A DNA stretch of 36,870 bases from Priapulus caudatus (Eukaryota; Priapulida; Priapulimorpha; Priapulimorphida; Priapulidae). Below are positions 35,487 to 36,870 of the stretch, piece after piece (position 1 is the first letter of the stretch; each line of letters opens with the position of its first letter). The position numbers and the translations under genes were made by a program. The DNA is taken from NCBI RefSeq assembly GCF_000485595.1, contig NW_014577062.1:1491326-1528195 (forward strand). Direction: 5' to 3'. Under the pieces are notes generated by a model. It worked only from the letters and a program-made list of their open reading frames with translations. It did not search any database and had not been told where the DNA came from.

Positions 35487-35536
35487 ATATCAAGAGTCCA
35501 TAAATAGCGATCTCTATTATGGACTCTTGATTATAT
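35487..35536. mobile_element. Tiny palindromic insertion, copy 2
   Basis: Hairpin ATATCAAGAGTCCATAA...TTATGGACTCTTGATTATAT. It has the same length and layout as 32771-32820, with paired differences in the stem (AAG/CTT for AGG/CCT; TCC/GGA for TGG/CCA). Confidence 0.7.
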
Positions 35537-35579
35537 CAAACAACGTACTATACTAATTTAAGATAAAACATTGTCACAA

Positions 35580-36062
35580 ATTTGCGCATACACGTATATC
35601 TCTCCTCCGCTACCACCTCTTTCTTCCACTTTACCATTTGTTCCTCTTTTGCTGAAACCTTCGTTCCCTCCCCATCACTTCTTTGTGAATGGTAGATGAT
35701 GAGAGAGGGGTATGTAGAGGGAGAATATGGAGAAGGGGGGGCGGAGTCGAAGAAAATCTGGAGGATGGGGATGAGGTAGTAGAGAAGGAGGAATGTGTGG
35801 GAGGAGGGCGGTAGAGGAGGTGGGTTGACATAGATTTGGAGAAAAGGTGGAGGAGGCCGGTGAATGTAGAAGAAGGGAGGAGGTAAATGAGGGCGGATGA
35901 TGTAGAGGCGAATGGGAGGTGAAGATGAACGCGAGAAGATGGCGGAGAAGGGGAAAAGGTTGTGAAAGAGGGGAGAAGGGAGGAAGAAGGTGGCGGAGGA
36001 AGGAGAAGGTCTGGAAGAGGGGGAAGGAGAAGGTGGTGGATGAGGGAGGGAGGAGCGAGCAA
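35580..36062. repeat. Polypurine low-complexity tract
   Basis: Almost uninterrupted G/A-rich sequence (GGAGGA, GAGAAGG). The long open frames on both strands are composition artefacts. Confidence 0.85.
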
Positions 36063-36870
36063 GGAGCAATAATGGTGGAGGAGCGAGGAAGGAGCAATAG
36101 TGTGGAGGAGGGAGGAAGGAGCAATAGTGTGGAGGAGCGAGCAAGGAGCAATAGTGTGGAGGAGCGAGGAAGGAGCAATAGTGTGGAGGAGCGAGCAAGG
36201 AGCAATAGTGTGGAGGAGCGAGCAAGGAGCAATAGTGTGGAGGAGCGAGCAAGGAGCAATAGTGTGGAGGAGCGAGCAAGGAGCAATAGTGTGGAGGAGC
36301 GACCAAGGAGCAATAGTGTGGAGGGGGCGAGCAGGAGCAATAGTGTAGTAGAGGGAGGAGGAGCAATAGTGTGGAGGAGCGAAGCAAGGAGGCAATAGTG
36401 TGGCGGAGGCGAGGAAGGAAGCAATAGATAGTGGAGGAAGCGAGCAAAGGAAGAAAATAGTGTGGAGGAAGCGAAGAAGGAAGCAAATAGTGGGAGGAAC
36501 GAGGCCCAGGAGCGAATTAGTGTGGAGGCAGGCGAGCTAAGGAGCATAGTAGTGGAGGAGCGAGGAAGGAGCAATAGTGTGAGAGAGCGAGCAAGGAGGC
36601 AAGAGTGTGGAAGATAGCGAGGAAGGAAGCAATGTGTGGAGGAGCGAGCAAGGCGCAATAGTGATAGAGGAGGCGACGGAAGGAGCAATAGTGTGGAGGA
36701 GGGCAGGAAGGAGCAATCGTGTGGAGGAGGGAAGGAGGAAGACAATAGTGTGGAGGAGAACGAAGCAAGGAAAGGAATAGTGTGGAGGAGCGAGGCAAGG
36801 AGCGCAATAGTGTGGAGGAGCGAGCCAATGAGTAATAGTGTGGAGGAGCAGAGCAGGAGTAAATAGTATC
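36063..36870. repeat. 27-bp polypurine minisatellite to window end
   Basis: Units of GTGGAGGAGCGAGCAAGGAG followed by CAATAGT, at least 27 copies, regular from 36063 to about 36310 and then full of small insertions to the edge. The proline- or serine-rich frames here are repeat artefacts. Confidence 0.95.

Noticed and set aside
35548-36745. Long Ser/Pro/Leu-rich frames on the minus strand
   Set aside because: Translation of a polypurine tract and 27-bp repeat; several overlapping frames are open at once, which is a composition effect.

Overview
This is a eukaryotic, animal-type genomic scaffold. It has spliceosomal introns, AT-rich intergenic DNA, many non-autonomous DNA transposons and satellites, and three animal-type gene families: DNA polymerase nu, a C2H2 zinc-finger array and a JHY-like ciliary-type motif. 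The style suggests a marine invertebrate, possibly a sponge. That is inference from texture; no marker fixes the species. A 25-N gap lies at 23512-23536.

Layout. 1-269 is the end of a hAT-like element. 485-8203 (+) holds fifteen phase-consistent exons of a POLN homologue, with the family-A polymerase motifs in exons 12-15. The missing C-terminal exon is not next to them. It lies at 34645-34772, in matching phase, so the last intron would be 26.4 kb, against 0.1-1 kb for all the others. The complete chain is 1023 residues.

Inside that apparent giant intron are: (a) a minus-strand gene ending in 21-residue SR-rich repeats (exons 10236-10105, 9856-9791, 9163-8670); (b) intergenic DNA with several TIR and fold-back elements (10.2-18.5 kb); (c) a plus-strand gene with a JHY-like motif, whose first exon is at 17336-17624 and whose exons 2-4 occur twice, as an insertion-riddled copy (18.9-21.9 kb, with possible further exons at 22.5 and 23.35 kb) and as a clean, open copy (28653-31302); (d) a frame-broken C2H2 zinc-finger array (24.26-25.18 kb) cut off by a 1 kb AACGTT palindromic satellite; (e) a small two-exon ORF (31998-32546); and (f) a 0.5 kb tandem duplication in which one copy carries an extra hairpin of about 50 bp.

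The block from 8391 to 34197 starts and ends with copies of the same satellite element in inverted orientation, with CCCAGTGGGC termini facing outward. Two readings compete: a real giant intron with nested genes, or a scaffold chimera or gap-fill joined inside repeats. The insertion-rich copy, the N gap and junctions that fall in repeats favour at least partial assembly artefact. The window ends in a 27-bp polypurine minisatellite (36063-36870).
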